Positions 7,007 to 13,706 of a stretch of DNA of 15,727 nucleotides are shown piece by piece (within the stretch, counting starts at the first letter, position 1; each line of letters opens with the position of its first letter). The stretch lies in NCBI GenBank assembly GCA_002293295.1, contig DBCY01000159.1, positions 1 to 15,727 on the forward strand. The letters run 5' to 3'. The stretch is from Ruminococcus sp. UBA946. Its GTDB lineage: Bacteria > Bacillota > Clostridia > Oscillospirales > Ruminococcaceae. Position numbers and translations under genes: made by a program. The notes below the pieces were generated by a model. That model saw nothing but the letters and a program-made list of their open reading frames with translations, did not search any database and was not told where the DNA came from.

Positions 7007-9451
7007 ATGGGAATGCCCGAAATTATTCCGGGAACAGGAACCCGTGAACAGGCAGTTACAGACCTGATTGAATCGGTTGCACTGCAGGAAACCGCTCTCT
7101 CTCATATACTCAACGCGGAGGGTGAAAAAATGCAGGCTATCATTGCCATGGAAGCTACTCCGGAACAGCTGATGGAGCTTAACGATTCAGTCAATAAGCT
7201 CGTAAATGCTGTTACGCGTATGGAAATGACAATGCAGGCTAAGCTTGAACTGTTCTCATCCGATACTCCTGCGGTAACAACCACAGCCGCAGAACAGCTA
7301 GCAAACATCAATGTAACTGAAGTGACTATCGACGTTCCGCTTAATGACCCTGCAGCGCAGGCTTTGGCAATAGCCGAAGCAATCGCGCAGGCTCAGGCTC
7401 AGGTGGCTCCGGGATTTACGGTCGGCTTCACAGCCGCAGGCTATGACCCCGTAACCGGAACGCTAACCGGTACGTTCACAGTGACAAATGACGCTGACCC
7501 GCTTGATACGGCTGTTGACGCTGCACCGCGGACGATTGACGTTATATCGACGGCAACTACAGCCGCTGACCAGCTTGCAAACATCGATGTGACGGAAGTT
7601 ACTATCGACGTTCCTCTTAATGACCCGACTGCACAGGCTTTGGCAATAGCCGAAGCAATCGCTCAGGCTCAGGCTCAGGTGGCTCCGGGATTTACGGTCG
7701 GCTTCACAGCCACAGGCTATGACCCCGTCACCGGAACGCTTAACGGTACGTTCACAGTGACTAATGACACAAATCCGCTTGATACGGCTATCGACGCCGC
7801 ACCGCGGGCAATTGACGTAATATCGACGGCTACTACAGCAGCTGACGAACTTGCTAAAATCGATGTGACGGAAGTTACTATTTCGGTAGAGCTCACCGAC
7901 CCCATCGCGGAGACACTGGCAATAACCGAAGCAATCGCGCAGGCTCAGGCTCAGGTAGCTCCGGGTTACACGGTTGGTTTCACAGCCACAGGCTATGACC
8001 CCGTAACGGCAACCCTCAGCGGTACGTTTTCCGTAACAAATGACACAAATCCGCTTGATGCGGCGGAAGACGCCGCTCCTCGGGATATTAACGTAATTGC
8101 CCAGGTAGCAACGGCTGAATCAAACGCTGCCGCTCAATTGCTGGGCGGTTCGCTTCTCGGCGTTGACTTTTCCACTTTCACTGAACTGGCAGCGGCAGAC
8201 GCTCAGTTTATAAACGGTGAAACCGAAGGAACGTCTGTAGTAAACGACGACGGGATAAACCTGAGCGTTCTTGACGCCACTCCTCTGAACGGCGTGCTTG
8301 AACTCGGCGTTGTCAGCCAGTATGCCGAAGCGGATATAAACGGAGCATCCACTGCGTCTTCAGAAACCGCAAGCTTAACTCTGGACTTAATGGCTTTGTC
8401 TACTCTCACCCCTCTTCTTACGGTGGCTGACCTTTCCGTGGGCGCTATTTCCAGTGACGCATCGTTTGACGCGGCTACCGGCGATTCTTCACAGGACTAT
8501 AATATTGCCGGAGCGGCGCTTAATTTAGAGTCTCCGTTAATCGCAACCGCGGTTAGTGCACTCAACCTTGCGGCTTCAACTGCAAGTGAAGCTATAGGAG
8601 CGTTAGGCTCCAGTGTTGTAAACGGTTTACTGGACGGCGTAAATGATATTTTAGGTCTGCTAAACGATTTGCTTCCGCTTGATACCTTAGGACTCTTGTC
8701 CAATGACTTGTTTGTTGACATTCAGGTTGTTGACCTTGCAACCGAGCTTGCTCCGCTTTTACAGGAGCCGGTTACTTCGGGAGACGGCGCTTTGACGCTG
8801 GATATGGACGCGGGTACCCTCAGTATTGATTTAAGTAAACTTACAGGACTTAACGACCTGCCTCCTAATACGGATGTATTAAGCGATACCGCAATCAGCT
8901 CCCTTGTTGCTGACCTTGCTGAAATTACGTCAGCCCTGACGTCAAAATTAACCGACCTGATTGTATCTAAACTGACCGGTACGGCAGAGGTTACCATTAC
9001 CGGCGGCATAACCCTTCTGACCATTCCGTTTACAGATATTCCGGTTGCCGGCGTTGGCATTGATTTCGAAGGCACGCTTGCTGACTTGCTGAGCGGAGCT
9101 TCTACAATTACTCTTTCCGGTACCGGTACGCTTGCTCCTTTCACCGCATTTATTAACACGCTTGCAGAAACCGTACAGATGGTATTGGCAAGTGTATTAA
9201 ACCCGATTATAGACGACACAATACTTTCTGTTGTCATTGCTGCTGTAGAAGGCACGCTGACCGGATTGACGACGAGTTTAGACCCTGTATTCGTGCTGAT
9301 TGACTCCGCTATCACAATTGTGGTTAACGTTCAGAATAACACAGCGGATACGATTTCAGAAACCGCATTGCAGCTTAATCTGCTGGGCGGCGCCGGAACT
9401 CTTGATTTAGCAACTTCAGTTGCCGGTCCGAACACTTATGCGCTTGTATAA
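7007..9451 (+). CDS. Module protein B: module, three 92-residue repeats, choice-of-anchor G-like domain
   Basis: An 814-residue, strongly acidic protein with no Cys or Trp, one His and few basic residues. Residues 1-90 are the shared helical module. Residues 92-183, 184-275 and 276-367 are three alpha/beta repeats of exactly 92 residues. From about 368 to the end is a domain that, from memory, resembles the choice-of-anchor G surface family of Actinobacteria: AAAQLLGGSLLGVD, then LNGVLELGVVSQYAEAD, GAALNLESP, a DMDAGTLSIDLSKL segment, LPPNTDVLS and the FEGTLADLL strand. Members of that family are normally secreted and wall-anchored, but this protein has neither signal peptide nor anchor. AAAAGGAG precedes the ATG. 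The start is supported by the identical MGMP openings of the paralogues. The likely role is a large structural subunit of an extracellular or spore-surface layer, which is inference. Confidence 0.95.
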   Translation: MGMPEIIPGTGTREQAVTDLIESVALQETALSHILNAEGEKMQAIIAMEATPEQLMELNDSVNKLVNAVTRMEMTMQAKLELFSSDTPAVTTTAAEQLANINVTEVTIDVPLNDPAAQALAIAEAIAQAQAQVAPGFTVGFTAAGYDPVTGTLTGTFTVTNDADPLDTAVDAAPRTIDVISTATTAADQLANIDVTEVTIDVPLNDPTAQALAIAEAIAQAQAQVAPGFTVGFTATGYDPVTGTLNGTFTVTNDTNPLDTAIDAAPRAIDVISTATTAADELAKIDVTEVTISVELTDPIAETLAITEAIAQAQAQVAPGYTVGFTATGYDPVTATLSGTFSVTNDTNPLDAAEDAAPRDINVIAQVATAESNAAAQLLGGSLLGVDFSTFTELAAADAQFINGETEGTSVVNDDGINLSVLDATPLNGVLELGVVSQYAEADINGASTASSETASLTLDLMALSTLTPLLTVADLSVGAISSDASFDAATGDSSQDYNIAGAALNLESPLIATAVSALNLAASTASEAIGALGSSVVNGLLDGVNDILGLLNDLLPLDTLGLLSNDLFVDIQVVDLATELAPLLQEPVTSGDGALTLDMDAGTLSIDLSKLTGLNDLPPNTDVLSDTAISSLVADLAEITSALTSKLTDLIVSKLTGTAEVTITGGITLLTIPFTDIPVAGVGIDFEGTLADLLSGASTITLSGTGTLAPFTAFINTLAETVQMVLASVLNPIIDDTILSVVIAAVEGTLTGLTTSLDPVFVLIDSAITIVVNVQNNTADTISETALQLNLLGGAGTLDLATSVAGPNTYALV
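7280..8107 (+). repeat. Three tandem 276-bp (92-codon) repeats in protein B
   Basis: The units are 7280-7555, 7556-7831 and 7832-8107. By eye, units one and two agree at about 83 of 92 residues and two and three at about 72. Long stretches of DNA are identical between units one and two around the AQAQAQVAPGFTVGF segment, showing a recent duplication that could change copy number between strains. Confidence 0.93.
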
Positions 9452-9525
9452 TAATTAAACTGAAATTGTTATAATTCCTGATTAAACCGTTTTACTGCCT
9501 TAATACGGCATTAAACAGACGCCGA

Positions 9526-9556
9526 TGCGTAACGCGCATTTTATGCGCGTTACGCA
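9526..9556 (+). promoter_or_regulatory. Perfect 14-bp hairpin between proteins B and C
   Basis: TGCGTAACGCGCAT (9526-9539) pairs without a mismatch with 9543-9556 around TTT. It is GC-rich and very stable but has no T-run after it. A second weaker stem, CTGAGGTA/TACCTTAG (9557-9564 with 9577-9584), follows directly. It may be a 3' stability element for the protein B message or a partial terminator. Confidence 0.65.
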
Positions 9557-9659
9557 CTGAGGTATACTATTCATTTTACCTTAGATTATTAAGTTAAACG
9601 TTATGAGTTATACAATGGTTTGATTAAAATTTAAATATATTTAAAAGGAGATTAATACT

Positions 9660-9947
9660 ATGGGAATGCCCGTAATTACACCGGGAACCGGAACCCGCGA
9701 CCAGGCTGTTACAGACCTGATTGAATCCGTCGCTTTGCAGGAAACCGCTCTTTCACATATTCTGAACGCAGAGGGCGAGAAAATGCAGGCTATCATTGCA
9801 ACTCCCGGCGTTACTGCCGACCAGCTGATGGAGCTTAATGATTCCGTTAATTCACTTGTCAATGCAGTTACCCGTTTAGAGATGATGTTCCAGGCTAAGC
9901 TTGAGATGTTTTCATCCGAAACGCCTGCTCCTCCTCCGGTTGCATAA
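9660..9947 (+). CDS. Module protein C: stand-alone ETALxHILNAEGEK module
   Basis: A 95-residue protein that is the bare module of its neighbours: MGMPVITPGTGTRDQ opening, VALQETALSHILNAEGEK helix (residues 24-41), LMELNDSVNSLVNAVTRLEM helix, QAKLEMF helix, and a short Pro-rich tail PAPPPVA. It is nearly identical to the first 90 residues of proteins A and B. AAAAGGAG lies before the ATG. There is no signal peptide or Cys. As the module seems to be the common part of the cluster, the bare copy could be a spacer, cap or assembly partner of a shared helical lattice. That is inference. It is a complete small gene, not a truncated one, because its stop follows a distinct tail and a hairpin. Confidence 0.92.
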   Translation: MGMPVITPGTGTRDQAVTDLIESVALQETALSHILNAEGEKMQAIIATPGVTADQLMELNDSVNSLVNAVTRLEMMFQAKLEMFSSETPAPPPVA

Positions 9948-9956
9948 ATAACCGAT

Positions 9957-9983
9957 AAGCGGCTTTCATGCTGAAAGCCGCTT
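9957..9983 (+). promoter_or_regulatory. Perfect 12-bp hairpin between proteins C and D
   Basis: AAGCGGCTTTCA (9957-9968) pairs with TGAAAGCCGCTT (9972-9983) around TGC, 9 bases after the protein C stop codon. Only AATACTAAT follows instead of a T-run, so it is at best a weak terminator, and the short 83-base gap suggests read-through into protein D. Confidence 0.65.
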
Positions 9984-10030
9984 AATACTAATCCTCATTA
10001 CTTTATTAAAACAATCGGAAGGAGGGTAAT

Positions 10031-11104
10031 ATGAATCCGGGTAAATCTTGTTTTGAACAAACTTGCTCGCCAAATAACAGCGTAAACTGTGAGAACAGCT
10101 GTAAAATACCGCCCTCATGTAATGTACCCTGCAGTGACGAATGCGGTAATAATTCCTGTAAAGAAAATTGCGACGGTGAATGCGGCAATAACTGCTGCAA
10201 TGAGCATTGCTGCAAATGCTGCGACAACTGCCGTAAGGAGCGCTGCTGCGGTGAATGCTGCGAGGACTGCTGCCGGGAGCATTGCCGGGATGAATGCGAA
10301 AACAGACAATGCATAAGCGATATTATAGAATCTGTCGCTTTGGTCGAAACCGCTCTGGCGCATATTCTTAATGCAGAAGGAGAAAAAATCCAAAGGGCAG
10401 TAAGGATTTCCGGTAATATTAATGACCTGCTGGAAGTAAACCGTTCAGTGAATAAAACAATTATGAATGTAATTCAACTTGAACAGATAAATTATCAGAA
10501 GCTGGATGCTATCGCTGAAATATGCAGAACCGAGTGTGACATGCTGTGCAGACCCGGCGGTACTTGTCCGAGTCCGGAACCCGACCCCTGCGGTACTTGT
10601 CCGTGTCCGGAACCCGACCCCTGCGGAACATGTCCGTGTCCGGAACAGGAACCTGTTAAACCATGCTGTCAGGACTGCTCCTGTCAGGGGTGCAAGCCCT
10701 GCGTAACGGTATTTTCAGCTGCAGCCGCATATCCTTGGTCATGCGGAACAGCCATGAATTTCAGGCAGGAAACATATTGCGGTAAAAAAGAAATACTTTG
10801 CTGCGAAAACAACTGTCCTTATATCCTGCTTCCCGCCGGTAAAAAATATAAAATAGAATATGAGATTGACCTTTACAATAACTGTTCCGAATCAGTTTCC
10901 GTCGATATGAATATGTGTTATAAAAATTCAGTTATAAAAGCTAAGAATATTTTTGTTCGGGATAATAACTGCAGACTGACAAGCTGCGGGGATTTTATCT
11001 GTGAAACACCGTGCGGATGCGAAAAGAGCAATCTTAGTATCTGGCTTTTATCCGCTTCTAATATAAAAATAAATAACTGTAAGATAAAAATTACTGAAAT
11101 GTAA
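10031..11104 (+). CDS. Module protein D: cysteine-rich, module, Cys/Pro repeat, jelly-roll-like C-terminus
   Basis: A 357-residue protein with 55 cysteines by my count. Residues 1-94 hold 26 of them, many as CC pairs separated by charged residues (CCNEHCCKCCDNC and similar). Residues 95-163 are a diverged copy of the shared module (IIESVALVETALAHILNAEG, then LLEVNRSVNK). Residues 165-224 hold another 16 Cys, including three 11-residue GTCPxPEPDPC repeats. The last ~130 residues look beta-rich (ILLPAGKKYKIEYEIDL, then NLSIWLLSASNIKI and a closing ITEM strand) and recall the trimeric jelly roll at the end of BclA-like exosporium proteins. There is no signal peptide. GGAAGGAGG precedes the ATG. 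Cys-rich proteins of this type are typically cross-linked in spore coats or exosporia (CotY/CotZ, CdeC). A metal-binding role is the main alternative. Confidence 0.94.
   Translation: MNPGKSCFEQTCSPNNSVNCENSCKIPPSCNVPCSDECGNNSCKENCDGECGNNCCNEHCCKCCDNCRKERCCGECCEDCCREHCRDECENRQCISDIIESVALVETALAHILNAEGEKIQRAVRISGNINDLLEVNRSVNKTIMNVIQLEQINYQKLDAIAEICRTECDMLCRPGGTCPSPEPDPCGTCPCPEPDPCGTCPCPEQEPVKPCCQDCSCQGCKPCVTVFSAAAAYPWSCGTAMNFRQETYCGKKEILCCENNCPYILLPAGKKYKIEYEIDLYNNCSESVSVDMNMCYKNSVIKAKNIFVRDNNCRLTSCGDFICETPCGCEKSNLSIWLLSASNIKINNCKIKITEM
10559..10657 (+). repeat. Three tandem 33-bp Cys/Pro repeats in protein D
   Basis: The units 10559-10591, 10592-10624 and 10625-10657 encode GTCPSPEPDPC, GTCPCPEPDPC and GTCPCPEQEPV. 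The DNA of the first two units is almost identical, so this is a young tandem repeat that could slip and vary in length. Confidence 0.9.
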
Positions 11105-11127
11105 TGAATTATACGGCATTAATCAGT

Positions 11128-11271
11128 TTTATATAATGCGTACTGAACATTACACATTTTGTGTAATTGTTCCCAGAAACAGACAAGTCTGTTTCTGGAT
11201 GCGAAATTGAAAAATGCTTTTCAGTCGCATAGCGACGGCATTTTTCAGTTATTCAGCAGACATTATATAAA
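11128..11271 (+). repeat. 144-bp cloverleaf-like inverted-repeat element, copy 1
   Basis: The ends TTTATATAATG (11128-11138) and CATTATATAAA (11261-11271) are perfect complements, and the match extends to CTGAA/TTCAG (17 of 20). Inside are three successive hairpins: ATTACACA/TGTGTAAT (11149-11167), CCAGAAACAGA/TCTGTTTCTGG (11173-11183 with 11188-11198), and a long two-part stem 11205-11217 with 11238-11250 enclosing GTCGC/GCGAC. The whole can fold as a closing stem with three arms. This could be a MITE-like repeat or a structured RNA. Confidence 0.55.
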
Positions 11272-11408
11272 CTTATATACCCTACCGCTTGTTTTATAAA
11301 TAAGCGGTTAGTTTTATTATAAACTGTCTATGATTATTCCACAGAGAAAAATGCTTTTACGTCGCATAGCGATGGTATTTTTCAATTATACAGTAAACAT
11401 TATATAAG
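11272..11408 (+). repeat. 137-bp structured element, diverged copy 2
   Basis: It follows copy 1 without a gap. The ends CTTATATA (11272-11279) and TATATAAG (11401-11408) are complementary. Its right half matches copy 1 at 54 of 62 positions (11346-11407 against 11209-11270). In the stem, GCGAC has become GCGAT and GCATTTTTC has become GTATTTTTC, so pairing survives as G-U. The left half is not alignable to copy 1 but has its own ACCGCTT/AAGCGGT hairpin. Confidence 0.45.
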
Positions 11409-11443
11409 CAATGTGTACAAAAGATGAAATGATTTTTTAGCTA

Positions 11444-11475
11444 TTGACAACAATATTAAAAAATGGTATTATAAT
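11444..11475 (+). promoter_or_regulatory. Sigma-A-type promoter of the ABC exporter operon
   Basis: TTGACA (11444-11449) is a perfect -35. TATTAT (11467-11472) follows after 17 bases, overlapping TATAAT at 11470-11475. Transcription would start near 11480, about 40 bases before the ATG. The small palindrome ATAATCATTAT at 11471-11481 overlaps the -10 and could be an operator, but no regulator gene is adjacent. Confidence 0.75.
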
Positions 11476-11518
11476 CATTATGGTATATTAATTAAAAGGT
11501 GAAAGGGGAATAATCCGT

Positions 11519-13705
11519 ATGCTCAAGATACTTCGGTTTCTTAAGAAGTCATGGATATGGGTGATTGTGATATTTGCCCTGCTGATTGTGCAGGCGTACT
11601 GCGATTTGGAATTACCGGCGTATACATCGGATATTATTGATGTGGGAATACAGCAGAAGGGCATAAGCAGTGCCGTGCCGGATGAAATCAGCGCAGTCTC
11701 CTTTGATAAAATTAAACTGTTCATGAGCGTGGAGGAAAACAGCTTCGTTTCATCCTGCTATACACAGAACGGCGAACGGTTTATTTTAAATGAAACGGAC
11801 AGTGAAATAAAATCCGAGCTGGAAAAAATTATTTCAACACCGGTTCTTATAATCTATATGCTGCAGAATATTGAGCCTGAAATTCTGTCAGCCGGAAATC
11901 CTCAGTTCTCACAGTTGCCCGAAGGGATGTCCGTTTTAGAAGCAATGGCTTTAATGCCGCTTGAAGACAGGCTTGCGGCAAGGACTGAAATGCTTTCAAG
12001 CCTTGATTCATACGGTTCAATGGTTATAAATTCAATGGCAATTGAATTTATAACGGATGAATATGCGGCTCTCGGTATTGATTTGGATGAACTGCAAATG
12101 AAATATATTATCAATACAGGGTTAAAAATGGTGCTTCTGCTGCTTTTAATGACGGCAGTCAGTATTACCATCGGGTTTTTAGCGTCCCGGGTAGGTGCGA
12201 AATTCGGTTTGGATATCCGTAACAGCCTGTTTAAGAAAGTTCTTTCATTTTCGAATGCCGAAATGGATAAATTCTCAACCGCTTCGCTGATAACAAGAAG
12301 CACAAATGATATTCAGCAGGTACAGATGGTTATTATCATGCTTCTGCGTATGGTTTTATATGCGCCGGTTCTCGGTATAGGCGGTGTTTTAAAGGTCATT
12401 CAAACCAAAACCGGTTTAAGCTGGATTATTGTCCTTGCCGTCGGAACTATTATGGCACTTGTAGTTATACTTATGATTATCGCAATGCCTAAATTCAAAA
12501 AAATGCAGTCTTTGGTCGACAGACTAAACCTTGTAACGCGGGAAATCCTTACAGGGCTTCCTGTTATCAGGGCATTCAGCCGTGAAAGACATGAAGAAAA
12601 GCGTTTTGACGAAGCCAGTGCGAACCTTATGAAAACCCAGCTTTTCACTAACCGCACAATGACATTCATGATGCCCGCAATGATGCTTATTATGAACGGG
12701 ATAGCGCTGCTTATTATCTGGTTCGGCGGCAGGGGGATCGATGAAGGCAATTTGCAGGTCGGCGATATGATGGCGTTCATAACATATACGATGCAGATTG
12801 TCATGTCTTTCCTGATGCTTACGATGATATCAATTATGCTCCCGCGTTCTTCCGTTGCGGCGGGGCGTATTATGGAGGTGCTTGAAACGGAAGTTTCCGT
12901 TAAGGATAATGAAAACGCTTTATCTGAAGGAAAGATTATAAAGGGCGACATAATATTTGATAATGTTTCTTTCCGGTATGAAGACGCAGCCGAAAATGCG
13001 CTGGATAACATAAGCTTTACGGCAAAATCGGGGCAGACAACCGCAATTATCGGCAGTACCGGAAGCGGCAAATCCACTTTAATTAACCTGATACCCCGGT
13101 TATTTGATGTTACAGGAGGAAAAATCACTATAGACGGTACGGATATCAGGGAAATGAAACTGCATTATATCCGGGAAAACATAGGTATAGTTCCTCAAAA
13201 AGGCGTATTATTTTCGGGAACCATCGCTTCTAATCTGCGTTTCGGAAACAAGGAAGCTTCGGATGACGAGATCTCATTTGCGGCTAAAACCGCACAGGCC
13301 GATGATTTCATTAATGAAAAACCCGAACGGTATGATTCAGCCATTTCACAGGGCGGAACCAATGTTTCGGGCGGACAGAAACAACGGCTCGCTATAGCAA
13401 GGGCAATAGCAAAAAAACCTAAAATCTATATTTTCGACGATTCATTTTCCGCGCTTGATTATAAAACCGACGTCATGCTCCGTAAAGCTCTTAGAGAAAA
13501 TGTCGGGGATTCGGCGGTTATTATCGTAGCGCAGCGAATAAGCACCATACTTCACGCACAGCAGATTATTGTTCTTGACGACGGCAGAATTGCGGGAACG
13601 GGAACTCATAAAGAACTGCTGGAAAACTGTGAAGTGTATAAACAAATAGCATATTCTCAGCTTTCCGAATCGGAACTGAATAACAACGGCAAGGAGGCGG
13701 TATAA
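11519..13705 (+). CDS. ABC exporter half-transporter with degenerate ATPase site (subunit 1)
   Basis: A 728-residue fusion of a six-helix membrane domain and an ATPase domain. After the first membrane helix (about 12-30) there is an unusually large extracellular insert of about 170 residues (31-200) before the second helix; this explains the length beyond the usual ~580-600. The ATPase domain shows Walker A GSTGSGKST (512-520), the Q-loop IVPQ (557-560), the signature NVSGGQ (615-620) and Walker B YIFDD (637-641). The catalytic Glu position is Asp641 and the H-loop His is Gln672 (VAQR), so its own site is degenerate while its SGGQ signature serves the partner site. That is the pattern of heterodimeric multidrug exporters such as BmrC/BmrD and TM287/288. 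The substrate is unknown. Its stop is one base before the partner's start. Confidence 0.95.
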   Translation: MLKILRFLKKSWIWVIVIFALLIVQAYCDLELPAYTSDIIDVGIQQKGISSAVPDEISAVSFDKIKLFMSVEENSFVSSCYTQNGERFILNETDSEIKSELEKIISTPVLIIYMLQNIEPEILSAGNPQFSQLPEGMSVLEAMALMPLEDRLAARTEMLSSLDSYGSMVINSMAIEFITDEYAALGIDLDELQMKYIINTGLKMVLLLLLMTAVSITIGFLASRVGAKFGLDIRNSLFKKVLSFSNAEMDKFSTASLITRSTNDIQQVQMVIIMLLRMVLYAPVLGIGGVLKVIQTKTGLSWIIVLAVGTIMALVVILMIIAMPKFKKMQSLVDRLNLVTREILTGLPVIRAFSRERHEEKRFDEASANLMKTQLFTNRTMTFMMPAMMLIMNGIALLIIWFGGRGIDEGNLQVGDMMAFITYTMQIVMSFLMLTMISIMLPRSSVAAGRIMEVLETEVSVKDNENALSEGKIIKGDIIFDNVSFRYEDAAENALDNISFTAKSGQTTAIIGSTGSGKSTLINLIPRLFDVTGGKITIDGTDIREMKLHYIRENIGIVPQKGVLFSGTIASNLRFGNKEASDDEISFAAKTAQADDFINEKPERYDSAISQGGTNVSGGQKQRLAIARAIAKKPKIYIFDDSFSALDYKTDVMLRKALRENVGDSAVIIVAQRISTILHAQQIIVLDDGRIAGTGTHKELLENCEVYKQIAYSQLSESELNNNGKEAV
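13691..13697 (+). promoter_or_regulatory. Ribosome binding site supporting a TTG start for subunit 2
   Basis: AAGGAGG lies 9 bases before the TTG at 13707, inside the end of the first exporter gene. A strong site at ideal distance, with no ATG as well placed, sets the start at TTG. Translational coupling to the upstream gene is likely. Confidence 0.85.
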
Positions 13706-13706
13706 A

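Larger units (their letters stand above)
11105..11518. other. Gene-free stretch between protein D and the ABC exporter operon
   Basis: No coding sequence is seen in these 414 bases. They hold two adjacent structured elements (11128-11271 and 11272-11408), then about 35 bases of AT-rich sequence, the exporter promoter, and a ribosome binding site (AAAGGGGA, 9 bases before the ATG). The hairpin ACCGCTT/AAGCGGT at 11284-11308, followed by TTAGTTTTATT, is the best available candidate for a weak terminator of the protein D transcript. Confidence 0.7.

Noticed and set aside
7280..8107. Possible CRISPR or other direct-repeat array
   Set aside because: The repeats are 276 bp, in frame and coding, without spacers.
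8722..9315. 197-codon minus-strand open frame inside protein B
   Set aside because: Shadow of the Ser/Thr/Leu-rich coding frame on the other strand; no start signals.
10089..10393. Ala-rich and Cys/Ser-rich overlapping frames in the Cys-rich region of protein D
   Set aside because: They arise from TGC/GC-rich codons of the true frame, which has the ribosome binding site, the module and the full length.
5919..11104. Collagen-like (G-X-Y) region or LPXTG/SLH anchor in the module proteins
   Set aside because: No G-X-Y triplet run, LPXTG motif or SLH repeat is present in any of the four proteins.
11471..11481. MarR-type operator ATAATCATTAT over the exporter -10
   Set aside because: The palindrome is short and AT-rich, overlaps a normal -10, and has no regulator gene nearby.
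12400..13128. 242-codon open frame on the minus strand inside the first exporter gene
   Set aside because: It lies wholly within a well-supported ABC gene with intact motifs and is a codon-usage shadow.
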